Shown: piece by piece, positions 8,699 to 15,681 of the stretch | How positions within the stretch are numbered: position 1 is the first letter of the stretch | Layout: each line of letters begins with the position of its first letter | Source of the DNA: JAVEDQ01 sp963783105 | GTDB taxonomy: Bacteria > Actinomycetota > Actinomycetes > Frankiales > Frankiaceae | NCBI GenBank assembly: GCA_963783105.1 | Contig: CAWAMI010000003.1 | Span: 372,001-436,000 of the forward strand | DNA length: 64,000 nucleotides | Direction of reading: 5' to 3' | The notes under the pieces: generated by a model | Told to the model about the DNA's origin: nothing | The model's database searches: none | Seen by the model: the letters and a program-made list of their open reading frames with translations, nothing else | Made by a program: the position numbers and the translations under genes

Positions 8699-9532
8699 CT
8701 AGGCGACGTCGAACCGCTCCGGGTCGGGGCCGATGCGCTCGCCGGTGCCGAGGGCGGTGATGGCGCCCATGTCGGCGTCGGAGAGCTCGAAGTCGAAGAT
8801 CTCGATGTTCTGCTGGATGCGGTCCGGGGTGACCGACTTCGGGATCGCGACGTTGCCCAGCTGCATGTGCCAGCGCAGGACGACCTGGGCCGGGCTCTTG
8901 CCCGCGGACTCCGCGATCGAAGCGAGCGTCGGGTCCTGGAGCAGCCCCTTGCCCTGCCCGATGGGGCTCCAGGCCTCGGTCACGATCCCGTGCGTGGCGT
9001 GGAAGGCCCGCAGGTCCTCCTGCGGCAGCCGCGGGTGCAGCTCGACCTGGTTGACGGCCGGCACGATGCCGGTCTCCTCGAGCAGGCGGTTGAGGTGCCG
9101 CTCGGTGAAGTTGGAGACGCCGATCGCGCGGGCGCGGCCGTCGGCGTAGATCTTCTCGAAGGCTTTCCAGGTGTCGACGTAGCGGTCCCGCTTCGGCAGC
9201 GGCCAGTGGATGAGGTAGAGGTCGACGGCGTCGAGCCCGAGCTTGCCGAGGCTGTCGTCGAAGGCGCGCAACGCCTCGTCGTAACCCTGGTCCGCGTTCC
9301 ACAGCTTGGTGGTGACGAACAGCTCGTCGCGAGCGACGCCCCCGTCGGCGATCGCCTTGCCGACACCTTCCTCGTTCTGATAGGCGGCGGCGGTGTCGAT
9401 CAGGCGGTAGCCGGACTCGAGGGCGGTACGGACGGGGTCGATCACCTCGTCCGGCGGAACCTGGAAGACGCCGAAGCCGAGCTGGGGCATCTCGACGCCG
9501 TTGTTCAGACGGACATGGGGCACGGGGGTCAT
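8699..9532 (-). CDS. Aldo/keto reductase
   Basis: A 277-residue aldo/keto reductase with the complete catalytic tetrad: Asp46 and Tyr51 in DTAAAYQNE, Lys76 in TTKLW, His109 in LIHWPLP. The C-terminal IPKSVTPDRIQQN segment binds the NADPH phosphate. It belongs to the prokaryotic AKR5-type branch (2,5-diketo-gluconate reductase-like) by its N-terminal LNNGVEMPQLGFGVFQ. It probably reduces small aldehydes or ketones with NADPH. A GAGAGGAA SD sequence stands ahead of the ATG. It lies 209 bp downstream of the XRE regulator on the same strand, which may or may not control it. Confidence 0.93.
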   Translation of the reverse strand: MTPVPHVRLNNGVEMPQLGFGVFQVPPDEVIDPVRTALESGYRLIDTAAAYQNEEGVGKAIADGGVARDELFVTTKLWNADQGYDEALRAFDDSLGKLGLDAVDLYLIHWPLPKRDRYVDTWKAFEKIYADGRARAIGVSNFTERHLNRLLEETGIVPAVNQVELHPRLPQEDLRAFHATHGIVTEAWSPIGQGKGLLQDPTLASIAESAGKSPAQVVLRWHMQLGNVAIPKSVTPDRIQQNIEIFDFELSDADMGAITALGTGERIGPDPERFDVA

Positions 9533-9741
9533 GAGTTCCTCTCGTCGGCGTCGGTCTTCAGCCGGTTACGACACGGGGGCCGGATACGACACGGGGCCCA
9601 GCTCGAGCGCCGGGAGGGTCTCCCGCATCACGACCTGAGGTCTCGCTACCCGGCGGCCACGATCAGAACCGGTTGCACGGGAAACGATGCCCGCACCACA
9701 TCCGCCGACGTCCCGACTTCCGGAACACGGCGCGCCTCAGC

Positions 9742-10605
9742 TCACCGGCGGTCCGCCAGCGCCCGCAGGGCCGCACCGGTCGCCTCGTCGGCAGGGAAGA
9801 AGCTCTCGATGACCAGCTCGGCGACGGTGACGTCCAGCGGGGTACCGAAGGTCGACACCGTGCTCACGAACGTCAGCTCGGTCTCGGAGCCCCGGCCGCC
9901 GGCGCGGATCCGCAGCGGGACCACCACGTCGCCGGCGCCGGGGAGCTCGACCTCGGGTTCGGGGTCGTCGCACGGATAGCTCCGCAGCTCCTCGAGCAGA
10001 GCGGCCAGCGTCGGATCACCGGAGAAGTCGACCTGCCGGCGCAGCCGGCCGAGAAGGTGCGCCCGCCACTCCCCCAGGTTCACGATGTGCGGCGCCATGC
10101 CGTCCGGCGCCAAGCTGACCCGCAGCACGTTGACGGGCGGTTCGAGCAGCCGCGGCGCGGCGGGGGCCGTGAACAGATCCACGCTGCGGTTGCCCTCCAC
10201 GAGGTTCCAGTGCCGGTCGACCACGACCGCGGGGAACGGCTCGTGGGCCCGCAGCAGCTGCTGCACCGCCTGGCGCACGGCGCCCATCCGCGGCGCCTCG
10301 AACTCCGACTCCGGAAAGACCGGGGCGAAGCCGCCCGCGAGCAGCAGCGCGTTGCGCTCCCGCAACGGCATGTCGAGGTGCTCGGCGAGGTGCAACAGCA
10401 TCTCCCGGCTCGGCGCGGAGCGTCCCGTCTCGACGAAGCTCAGGTGCCGCGTCGACACCTCGGCCTGGTTGGAGAGTTCGAGCTGGCTGAGGCGACGCCG
10501 CTCCCGCCAGTGCCGCAACAGCGGTCCCACCGCGTGCGGACGCCGGGTGGGCGGGGACGGCCGGGGCGACTCACTCGCTGCATGCGTCGACACGCAGGAG
10601 AGCAT
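9742..10605 (-). CDS. XRE-family regulator with MmyB-like ligand domain
   Basis: A 287-residue regulator. Residues about 28-85 hold the Cro/C1 helix-turn-helix (LLRHWRERRRLSQLELSNQAEVSTRHLS, cut here into LLRHWRERRRL and LSNQAEVSTRHLS). Residues about 105-270 match the MmyB-type domain (FPAVVVDRHWNLVEGN, FPADEATG), which in this family is a PAS-like domain that binds a small molecule. These proteins often repress a neighbouring reductase or dehydrogenase, and an aldo/keto reductase follows on the same strand. The start is uncertain: GTG at 10593 gives a more usual N-terminus than the ATG at 10605. The CAP-protein gene is divergent. Confidence 0.88.
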   Translation of the reverse strand: MLSCVSTHAASESPRPSPPTRRPHAVGPLLRHWRERRRLSQLELSNQAEVSTRHLSFVETGRSAPSREMLLHLAEHLDMPLRERNALLLAGGFAPVFPESEFEAPRMGAVRQAVQQLLRAHEPFPAVVVDRHWNLVEGNRSVDLFTAPAAPRLLEPPVNVLRVSLAPDGMAPHIVNLGEWRAHLLGRLRRQVDFSGDPTLAALLEELRSYPCDDPEPEVELPGAGDVVVPLRIRAGGRGSETELTFVSTVSTFGTPLDVTVAELVIESFFPADEATGAALRALADRR

Positions 10606-10662
10606 CGCGGTCGCGGAGAGCGGCGTCCATGACGTCGCGGGTCATGCCGGAGGTCCTGGGTA

Positions 10663-10680
10663 CCGGGTGCCGGCACCCGG
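10663..10680. promoter_or_regulatory. 18-bp perfect palindrome between XRE and CAP genes
   Basis: CCGGGTGCCGGCACCCGG is a perfect 18-bp palindrome. It lies 58 bp upstream of the XRE gene start and 110 bp upstream of the CAP-domain gene start, within their shared divergent intergenic region. The position suggests an operator for the XRE protein. The sequence is GC-only in its arms apart from one T/A pair, so chance is a real alternative in this genome. Confidence 0.35.
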
Positions 10681-10790
10681 CGATCCACGATGGGCCGAGC
10701 AGCCCAATCCGGGCGACCGTTCGCTGCAGTCGGGTGTCTGCGGGGTCGATGGGAACGGGAGACAACCGTCGCGTCCTCCGAGGAGACCCT

Positions 10791-11339
10791 GTGCCCCGTC
10801 GCCCCGCTTCCCGTCGCCCCGCTTCCCGTCGCCCGCTGAGCCGCCTCGCCTCGAACGTCGTCGCCTCCACCGCCGTCGCCGCGGCGGCGATCGGCGGCCT
10901 GTCGGCCTGTAACCCGATGGCGCCCGTCCCGTCGACGGCCAAGCCCAGCACACCGACGACGACGCCGAGCCCGGCCGCTGCCTACGAGAGCCGGATCCTC
11001 GTGCTGGTGAACGCGGAGCGGGCCAAGCACGGCCTTCGCCCGTTGAGCCTGATCGGTTGCGCCGACTCGTACGCGAACTCGTGGGCCGCCACGATGGCTC
11101 GCACCGGCACATTCGCCCACCAGAGCCTCGCCCCGATCATGACGAGCTGCTCCGCTCGAGCCGCCGGTGAGAACATCGCCTACGGCAACGTCAGCGCCGA
11201 CCAGATGATGACGATGTGGATGAACTCGCCGGGGCACCGCGCCAACATCCTCAACGGCTCCTTCACCCACATCGGCATCGGCGCGGTGAAGACGTCCGAT
11301 GGCCGCTGGTACGGCGTCCAGGACTTCGTGCGCCGCTGA
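10791..11339 (+). CDS. CAP/SCP-domain lipoprotein
   Basis: I take the GTG at 10791 as start because GAGGAG lies just upstream and the product then begins with a signal peptide; this gives 182 residues. The N-terminus has a repeated RRPAS (15-bp units), a hydrophobic stretch, and lipobox LSAC followed by a Pro/Thr linker. The CAP domain fills the second half: VLVNAERAKHGL, TGTFAHQS, AGENIAYGN, MWMNSPGHRANIL and IGIGAV. The conserved histidines and glutamate of bacterial CAP (YkwD-like) proteins are present. It is predicted to be anchored outside the membrane; the molecular activity of such proteins is largely unknown. Confidence 0.88.
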   Translation: MPRRPASRRPASRRPLSRLASNVVASTAVAAAAIGGLSACNPMAPVPSTAKPSTPTTTPSPAAAYESRILVLVNAERAKHGLRPLSLIGCADSYANSWAATMARTGTFAHQSLAPIMTSCSARAAGENIAYGNVSADQMMTMWMNSPGHRANILNGSFTHIGIGAVKTSDGRWYGVQDFVRR

Positions 11340-11559
11340 GTTCCGACCCCGACATGACGATGACATGACCTGATCGTGATGCGGCCATCGCGGCCCAATC
11401 CTCGCGTCATCGCAGGTCAGTGCGTCAGCTGGCACTGATATGACCGTTGTGTGACCTTTGTCGCAGCACTCAACCCGCGACAACCGCGTCGTTCATGCGT
11501 TGTCATAGCGTTTGCAACCAGCAAGCACCCCGGGCCGCACGCCGAGTTCCGCCCCCGGC

Positions 11560-11707
11560 CCGGGTGTCCGTACGAAAGCAACCGGGGCGGAAGCGGGGGA
11601 CCCACCGCACGGCGCCGGCGCGGTTCTCCGCGGCGGCTCGGGGTGAAGCCGGTCCTCGGATCGGCCGGGCATCCCAGCCCGAACCCGACAGCTGACCTCG
11701 CAGGCGA
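11560..11707 (+). ncRNA. Cyclic-di-AMP (ydaO/yuaA) riboswitch
   Basis: The conserved landmarks appear in order: GGGGGACCCA (11595-11604), GGGGTGAAG (11640-11648), a variable hairpin, then GAACCCGACAGCTGACCTCG (11681-11700) and CAGGCG. This matches the consensus I know for the ydaO class in actinobacteria. Its 3' edge is only a few bases ahead of the SD sequence GGAAGGA at 11711. The class senses c-di-AMP and usually turns expression off when the ligand is bound. Upstream, 11340-11559 is the remaining leader and promoter region, somewhat lower in GC, with no gene. Confidence 0.9.
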
Positions 11708-11723
11708 TCGGGAAGGAATTTCT

Positions 11724-12215
11724 GTGCCCTCGTACGTCCTGAACGACGAGCTCCCCGCCACCGCCACCGCCACCATCGCCGCGCCGAAGTCGCGCAAGAT
11801 CAAGACTCGCGTCGCCGCACTCGTGTGCGCCGGCGCCGCGGCCGTCAGCCTCACCGCCTGCGGTGCCGCCGGAGGCGGCAGCAACGGGCAGGCCGTGAGC
11901 ATCGCCAGCGCCCAGGCCGGCGAGCCGTACGTCTACGGCGCCGCCGGTCCGAACAGCTTCGACTGCTCCGGCTTCACCCAGTACGTCTACGGCCAGATGG
12001 GGATCAGCATCCCCCGCACGACCAGCGCGCAGCAGGCGGCCGCCACGCCGGTCGCGCAGAGCGCCGCGCGCCCGGGCGACCTGATCTTCATCGGCAGCCC
12101 GGCGTACCACGTCGGCATCTACGCCGGGAACGGCCAGTTCTGGACGGCGCCGAAGTCGGGCGACGTCGTCAAGCTGCAGAACATCTGGGCGTCCTACACC
12201 GTCGGCCGCTTCTGA
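11724..12215 (+). CDS. NlpC/P60 cell-wall hydrolase lipoprotein
   Basis: The GTG at 11724 follows GGAAGGA at correct spacing and gives 163 residues; a longer frame would run through the riboswitch. A positively charged N-terminus (PKSRKIKTR), a hydrophobic core and lipobox LTAC (Cys46) indicate a lipoprotein. The NlpC/P60 domain follows: catalytic Cys81 in FDCSGFTQY, His129 in YHVGIY, and the GDLIFI strand. The family cuts peptidoglycan stem peptides (gamma-D-Glu to diamino acid). Control by a c-di-AMP riboswitch matches known wall-hydrolase genes in actinobacteria and ties wall remodelling to osmotic state. Confidence 0.93.
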   Translation: MPSYVLNDELPATATATIAAPKSRKIKTRVAALVCAGAAAVSLTACGAAGGGSNGQAVSIASAQAGEPYVYGAAGPNSFDCSGFTQYVYGQMGISIPRTTSAQQAAATPVAQSAARPGDLIFIGSPAYHVGIYAGNGQFWTAPKSGDVVKLQNIWASYTVGRF

Positions 12216-12247
12216 GCTGACGCCGGCCCGTCCCCGGGCCACGGCTT

Positions 12248-12290
12248 CGGCCGGGCCGCACCGCGAGGTGCGGCCCGGCCGTTTCTCGTC
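12248..12290 (+). terminator. Rho-independent terminator after NlpC/P60 gene
   Basis: A perfect 15-bp GC stem (12248-12262 with 12267-12281) closes on the tetraloop GCGA and is followed by TTTCTCGTC. It lies 33 bp after the NlpC/P60 stop and before the next gene on the same strand. Confidence 0.88.
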
Positions 12291-12378
12291 GGAGCCTCCT
12301 GTCCTCTCGTTCCAGCCCCTCGTTCAACGCGCCGCCACCCGCACCGATAGGCGAGCGGACGCGAACGAGAGGACTTCC

Positions 12379-13248
12379 GTGCAGATCGCGACGACGACTT
12401 CCGACGGTTCCGACAGCTCCCGTGGTGCGGGTCGATCCGCCGGTCGCACGCCCCCGCGGACGTGGACGCTGGCGCTGCTCGCCCCCGTGACGCTCGCCGC
12501 GGTAGCCCTGGCCGGCTGCGGGAGCAGCGACGGCTCCGGGACCGGCGGCGCGTCCGCGGCCGCGAAGACGGCCCCGCAAGCGGCGCCGTCCGTCGACGAC
12601 TCGGCGGTGACGATCGAATCCCCGGCCCCGGCGGACGCCGCGGTGCCGCCTGGAGCCGATGCGCCGAAGGCCGGCCCCATCGACCCGGTCGGCGACCCCG
12701 CCCCCGCCCCGGTGCCCTCGAGCGCCCTCGACCCCGCGGGCACCGGCGTCACCGGCGCCGGGAGCACTCCCGCGCGCACGGTGCCCGGAGTCGCCGACCG
12801 GGCGACGGCGCTGCCGCCCTCGGCCGCCGTTCCGAGCGGCAGCCGGTGCGCCATCACGGCTCTGCGCCTGGCACCGATCGACCTCCAGGGCTCCCCGGGG
12901 GGCACCTACGCCAACTTCCGGCTCACCAACGCCTCCCGTTCCACATGCGCCGTCCGCGGCTTCGTCGGCGCCCGCCTGATCGGCGACCGCGGCAACGACC
13001 TGCCCACCTCCGTCCGGCACGAGGCCGGCCCGGACGTCTGGGTCCAGATCGCTCCCGGCGGCTCCGCGCAGTTCCACCTCCGCTTCCCGAACCCGATGTC
13101 GGGCTCCAGCCGGTGCAACCCGCCGAACGCCGCCAAGGTCCGCATCGCCCTCTCCGGCATCGCCGGCAACCTCACCTCGGCCACGCCCGAGGGCGGCATC
13201 CAGGCCTGCAACGGCGTCGTCTCGACCGCACCCGTCGGCAGTACGTGA
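12379..13248 (+). CDS. DUF4232-domain lipoprotein
   Basis: I choose the GTG at 12379 (SD GAGAGGA at 12367-12373), giving 289 residues. After a Ser/Gly/Arg-rich cytoplasmic start comes a hydrophobic segment and lipobox LAGC, then a long Ala/Pro/Gly linker (about residues 50-150). The C-terminal domain carries the DUF4232 pattern: CAITALRLAPI, YANFRLTNASRSTCAVRGF, WVQIAPGGSAQFHLRF and SSRCNPPN, with cysteines spaced to form disulfides. Such proteins are common in streptomycetes and relatives, and their function is unknown. It is predicted to be anchored outside the membrane. Confidence 0.85.
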   Translation: MQIATTTSDGSDSSRGAGRSAGRTPPRTWTLALLAPVTLAAVALAGCGSSDGSGTGGASAAAKTAPQAAPSVDDSAVTIESPAPADAAVPPGADAPKAGPIDPVGDPAPAPVPSSALDPAGTGVTGAGSTPARTVPGVADRATALPPSAAVPSGSRCAITALRLAPIDLQGSPGGTYANFRLTNASRSTCAVRGFVGARLIGDRGNDLPTSVRHEAGPDVWVQIAPGGSAQFHLRFPNPMSGSSRCNPPNAAKVRIALSGIAGNLTSATPEGGIQACNGVVSTAPVGST

Positions 13249-13317
13249 GCGGATGATCCCGGGCCGGCGGACACCGAGCAGGCGTCGGGTCCGGCGACAC
13301 GGGGCAGAAGCCGCTGC

Positions 13318-13488
13318 ATGGCGACCGAAGAGCACGAGGAAGACCTGACGGAGTTGTCCGGCGACGGCCTGTACGACCGCATCCGCGAACTCGTCGATGA
13401 CGGCTGGCAGGCCGTCTCCCTGCACCTGAGGCGCGAGCGGGACGAGCGGGAGGACGACAAGATCCTCCGCGACGACATCAGCGCGTGA
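13318..13488 (+). CDS. Small acidic protein, 56 residues, unknown
   Basis: The ATG at 13318 opens 57 codons to the TGA at 13486-13488. The product is highly charged (EEHEEDLTELSGDGLYDRIR, then HLRRERDEREDDKILRDDIS) and probably helical, with a single tryptophan. Third-position GC is high in this frame, which supports coding. It lies 69 bp after the DUF4232 gene on the same strand, and its end overlaps the end of the convergent membrane-protein gene by 11 bp. I do not recognise the family. Confidence 0.5.
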   Translation: MATEEHEEDLTELSGDGLYDRIRELVDDGWQAVSLHLRRERDEREDDKILRDDISA

Positions 13489-14443
13489 GCCGGTCCGGCG
13501 CTCTGTCGCCGTCGCTGTTGTCGCCGTCGCTGTTGTCGCCGGCGCCGCGCATGCCCGGGCCTCCCGGCATCCCGGGCCGCGGCATCAGCGAGGCGCACTG
13601 CTGAAGGGCGGTGCTGAGGGCGGGGTCGGAGGGATCGAGGCGCGGGCGCTCGCCGGATCGCAGGCTCTGCACGTCGACGCCGTTCTCGGACAGGCAGCCG
13701 AGGAACGCCTGGCGCGCGGCCGCCCGGCCGGCTTCGTCCTCGTCACCGTCCCCGTCGTCGTCCCCGGCCCGACCCATCGCGCCGTCGGGGACACCCCCGG
13801 CGCCGGGGGCCTGCGCGGCGCCGTCCTGGGATCCGCCGGGAGGAAGCGAGCCCCCGTAGCCGGCGGCGCCGGGAGGGAACCCGCGCGAGAACCCCTGAGC
13901 CTGACTGCCGGACGCTCCGCCCTGGGTGGCGAGGACGACGACGGCGGCCAGGGCCGCGGCACCGACGATGCCGCCGGACGCCAGCCAGTTCCGTCGGGAC
14001 GACCGCACCCCCGCCGCGGCGGGAACCGTGGACGGCAGCGGACCCGTCGAGGTCGGCTCCTGCAACCAGGGTCCCGGGACGGCGGCAGAGGCCGCCTCGA
14101 GGCCCGCGGCGGGCGCCGACCACGACACGGTGGGCGCCTCGATGGCCTCCCGCACCGACGACACCACCGCGTCGACGTCGGCGGCCTCGACCACGGTGAC
14201 CGGCCCGGGCAGGTTCGGCAGATCCGGCGTCGCGCTGCCCGGCGGCTTGAGCAGCACCAGCCGGCCCGCGGCCGAGGCGGCGGCCAGCTGCTCCAGGAGG
14301 AGCCGGTCGAAGACGGTCGCCACGGCGACGGCCGTGCCGGGCGGGGGAACGGAGCCGGAGGCCAGCTCGACGCCCGGCCCCAGGCCGGCGACGACCGACG
14401 ACGCCGGGGCGGGCAGGCCGGGGCTCAACCAGATCGCAGTCAT
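13478..14443 (-). CDS. Single-pass membrane protein with acidic Gly/Pro-rich tail
   Basis: The ATG at 14443 (MTAIWLSPGLP) gives 321 residues; the longer frame upstream translates to low-quality sequence. Residues 1-150 look like a cytoplasmic alpha/beta domain (VFDRLLLEQLAAASA, GRLVLLKPPGS, VVEAADVDAVVSSVREAI). A membrane helix lies at about 155-172 (GGIVGAAALAAVVVLA). Then come a Gly/Pro-rich stretch, an acidic GDDDGDGDEDE patch, and a small two-cysteine module (AFLGCLSENGVDVQSL...LQQCASLMP). It ends in NSDGDNSDGD repeats. I recognise no named family; the FLGCLSENG module is seen in other actinobacterial secreted proteins. Confidence 0.7.
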   Translation of the reverse strand: MTAIWLSPGLPAPASSVVAGLGPGVELASGSVPPPGTAVAVATVFDRLLLEQLAAASAAGRLVLLKPPGSATPDLPNLPGPVTVVEAADVDAVVSSVREAIEAPTVSWSAPAAGLEAASAAVPGPWLQEPTSTGPLPSTVPAAAGVRSSRRNWLASGGIVGAAALAAVVVLATQGGASGSQAQGFSRGFPPGAAGYGGSLPPGGSQDGAAQAPGAGGVPDGAMGRAGDDDGDGDEDEAGRAAARQAFLGCLSENGVDVQSLRSGERPRLDPSDPALSTALQQCASLMPRPGMPGGPGMRGAGDNSDGDNSDGDRAPDRLTR

Positions 14444-14905
14444 GTGCACCACGGTCGGAGCCCAACCTGTCCCCCGCCTTACCCGGAACTGGCAACCGGA
14501 TAAGTGTCCGAGCCCCGGGACCTCGAGCCGTCCTCGTCGGCCGCCGGGAGCGCCGGTACGGCGACAGGTGGGTCGAGAGCTGGCGCTGTTCGACCGGCAA
14601 TGACCGGCTGAACAGCGCCAGCTTTGCACCGCCGAGCCCGCCGGCAACGTGCCGGCCGCAGCCGCTTCGCCCGAGCAAGAGCCGGCAGCGCTATGCGCGA
14701 TCTCGCACCTGAGGGTGTGGTGGATGTGAGCAGCAATAGGTGCCCAGATCTCCCACACCCCGCGGGACTCCTGTGCGCGTAGGTGCCGCTCCCGCTCTTC
14801 TCGATCCGTCGGGCGTCGTCTCGGCTAACCCAACTTGTGCTGCCAGAGACCAACCTGTTGCCGTACAGGCCCGGAGCGTGGGGGACGCCCGGGGAGCCCA
14901 GCCGG
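14444..14905. other. 460-bp gap with hairpins, no gene
   Basis: This gap is the leader of the 14443 membrane-protein gene and the downstream region of the DUF6458 gene, both on the minus strand. It contains a perfect 14-bp stem at 14578-14623 and interleaved short inverted repeats at 14705-14760. GC is visibly lower in 14690-14870 than elsewhere. The frames that cross it give Arg/Ser-rich low-complexity translations. Confidence 0.6.
14578..14623. repeat. Perfect 14-bp inverted repeat
   Basis: AGCTGGCGCTGTTC (14578-14591) pairs perfectly with GAACAGCGCCAGCT (14610-14623) around an 18-nt loop that itself repeats GACCGG. On the minus strand it could end the DUF6458 transcript or act in the leader of the gene starting at 14443. 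No clear T-run follows on either strand. Confidence 0.65.
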
Positions 14906-15133
14906 TCAGACGACGTCGCGCCGCACCACGGTCGGTCCGGCGACCGGCCGCTCGTACGCGGCGACCCGCCGCCGCGGCGAGAAGACCGCCACCTCGATGA
15001 GCACGCCGAGCGCACCGGCCGCCATCAACACCCAGCCGACGACGGCGAGGTCGAGGCCGGACAGCGACGCGTGCACGGCGAAAGCGAGAATGGCGCCGAA
15101 CGCGGCGAGGACGATGCCGACTCCGATACCCAT
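14906..15133 (-). CDS. DUF6458-like small membrane protein
   Basis: A 75-residue protein with two membrane helices, residues about 3-20 (IGVGIVLAAFGAILAFAV) and 28-50 (LAVVGWVLMAAGALGVLIEVAV), and a basic C-terminal tail (SPRRRVAAYERP). The two-helix pattern with the MGIG start matches the actinobacterial DUF6458 family, of unknown function. The ATG at 15133 is preceded by AGGAGTTCCC. The gene is probably monocistronic; the DksA-like gene ends 156 bp upstream on the same strand. Confidence 0.8.
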   Translation of the reverse strand: MGIGVGIVLAAFGAILAFAVHASLSGLDLAVVGWVLMAAGALGVLIEVAVFSPRRRVAAYERPVAGPTVVRRDVV

Positions 15134-15288
15134 GGGAACTCCTGAGCTAGTTGGTTGCGCAAGGTGCGCAGTCGGTATCTGCCCGTCACCCTCGGCGGGG
15201 GCACTCGGCCGATCAGGTGGTGTCCGCTGCCGACCGGGTGACGCGGTGGTGCCGACGCGGTGGCGCCCTCCGCTCGGTCCGGGTCAGC

Positions 15289-15636
15289 TCAGCGACGCGA
15301 GGCGCACCGGACGCAGGTCGTCGCCTCCGGCCGCGCCGACAGCCGCCCCTCCGGGATGGACGCGCCGCACCTCTCGCACCGTCCGTACGTCCCCCGCTCG
15401 ACGCGCTCGAGGGCCGCATCGACCGTGCGGAGCCGCGCCGTGGCCTCGCTCAGAAGCGCCGCCAGCTGCTCGCGCTCGAACGCGAGCGTCGCACCCTCGG
15501 GGTCGTGCTCGTCGTCGGTCGCGCCGAGCGCCGCCGAGTCGACGATGCCGTCCCGCTCCCGACGCATCGCGTCGATCCGCGCCGCTGTCGAGGCACGCAG
15601 GCGTCGCAGCTGCTCGACCGGTCCGTCCGACTCCAC
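15289..15636 (-). CDS. DksA/TraR-family zinc-finger protein
   Basis: A 115-residue protein. The first 75 residues are helical and charged (coiled-coil type: AARIDAMRRERDGIVD, EREQLAALLSEATARL). The C-terminus has the DksA/TraR C4 zinc finger, CERCGASIPEGR then CVRC. The YGRCERCGASIPEGRL stretch is the family signature. Members bind the secondary channel of RNA polymerase and alter promoter choice, often with ppGpp. The actinobacterial subfamily lacks the classical DxxDxA tip; here DDEHDPEGATL occupies that region. The gene is divergent from the spermidine-synthase-like gene with about 45 bp between starts. Confidence 0.88.
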   Translation of the reverse strand: MESDGPVEQLRRLRASTAARIDAMRRERDGIVDSAALGATDDEHDPEGATLAFEREQLAALLSEATARLRTVDAALERVERGTYGRCERCGASIPEGRLSARPEATTCVRCASRR

Positions 15637-15681
15637 GCTCCATTTGACCTCGCGAAGCTCATTCGTCCCCCGTCCGCGAGA

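Noticed and set aside
4875..8702. A plus-strand open frame of over 1200 codons antisense to the helicase
   Set aside because: It is the third-position-GC shadow of the helicase gene; the translation is Arg/Leu/Asp-biased and has no recognisable domain.
11451..11723. An N-terminal extension of the NlpC/P60 protein
   Set aside because: The extension is the translated c-di-AMP riboswitch; the SD and signal peptide fit the GTG at 11724.
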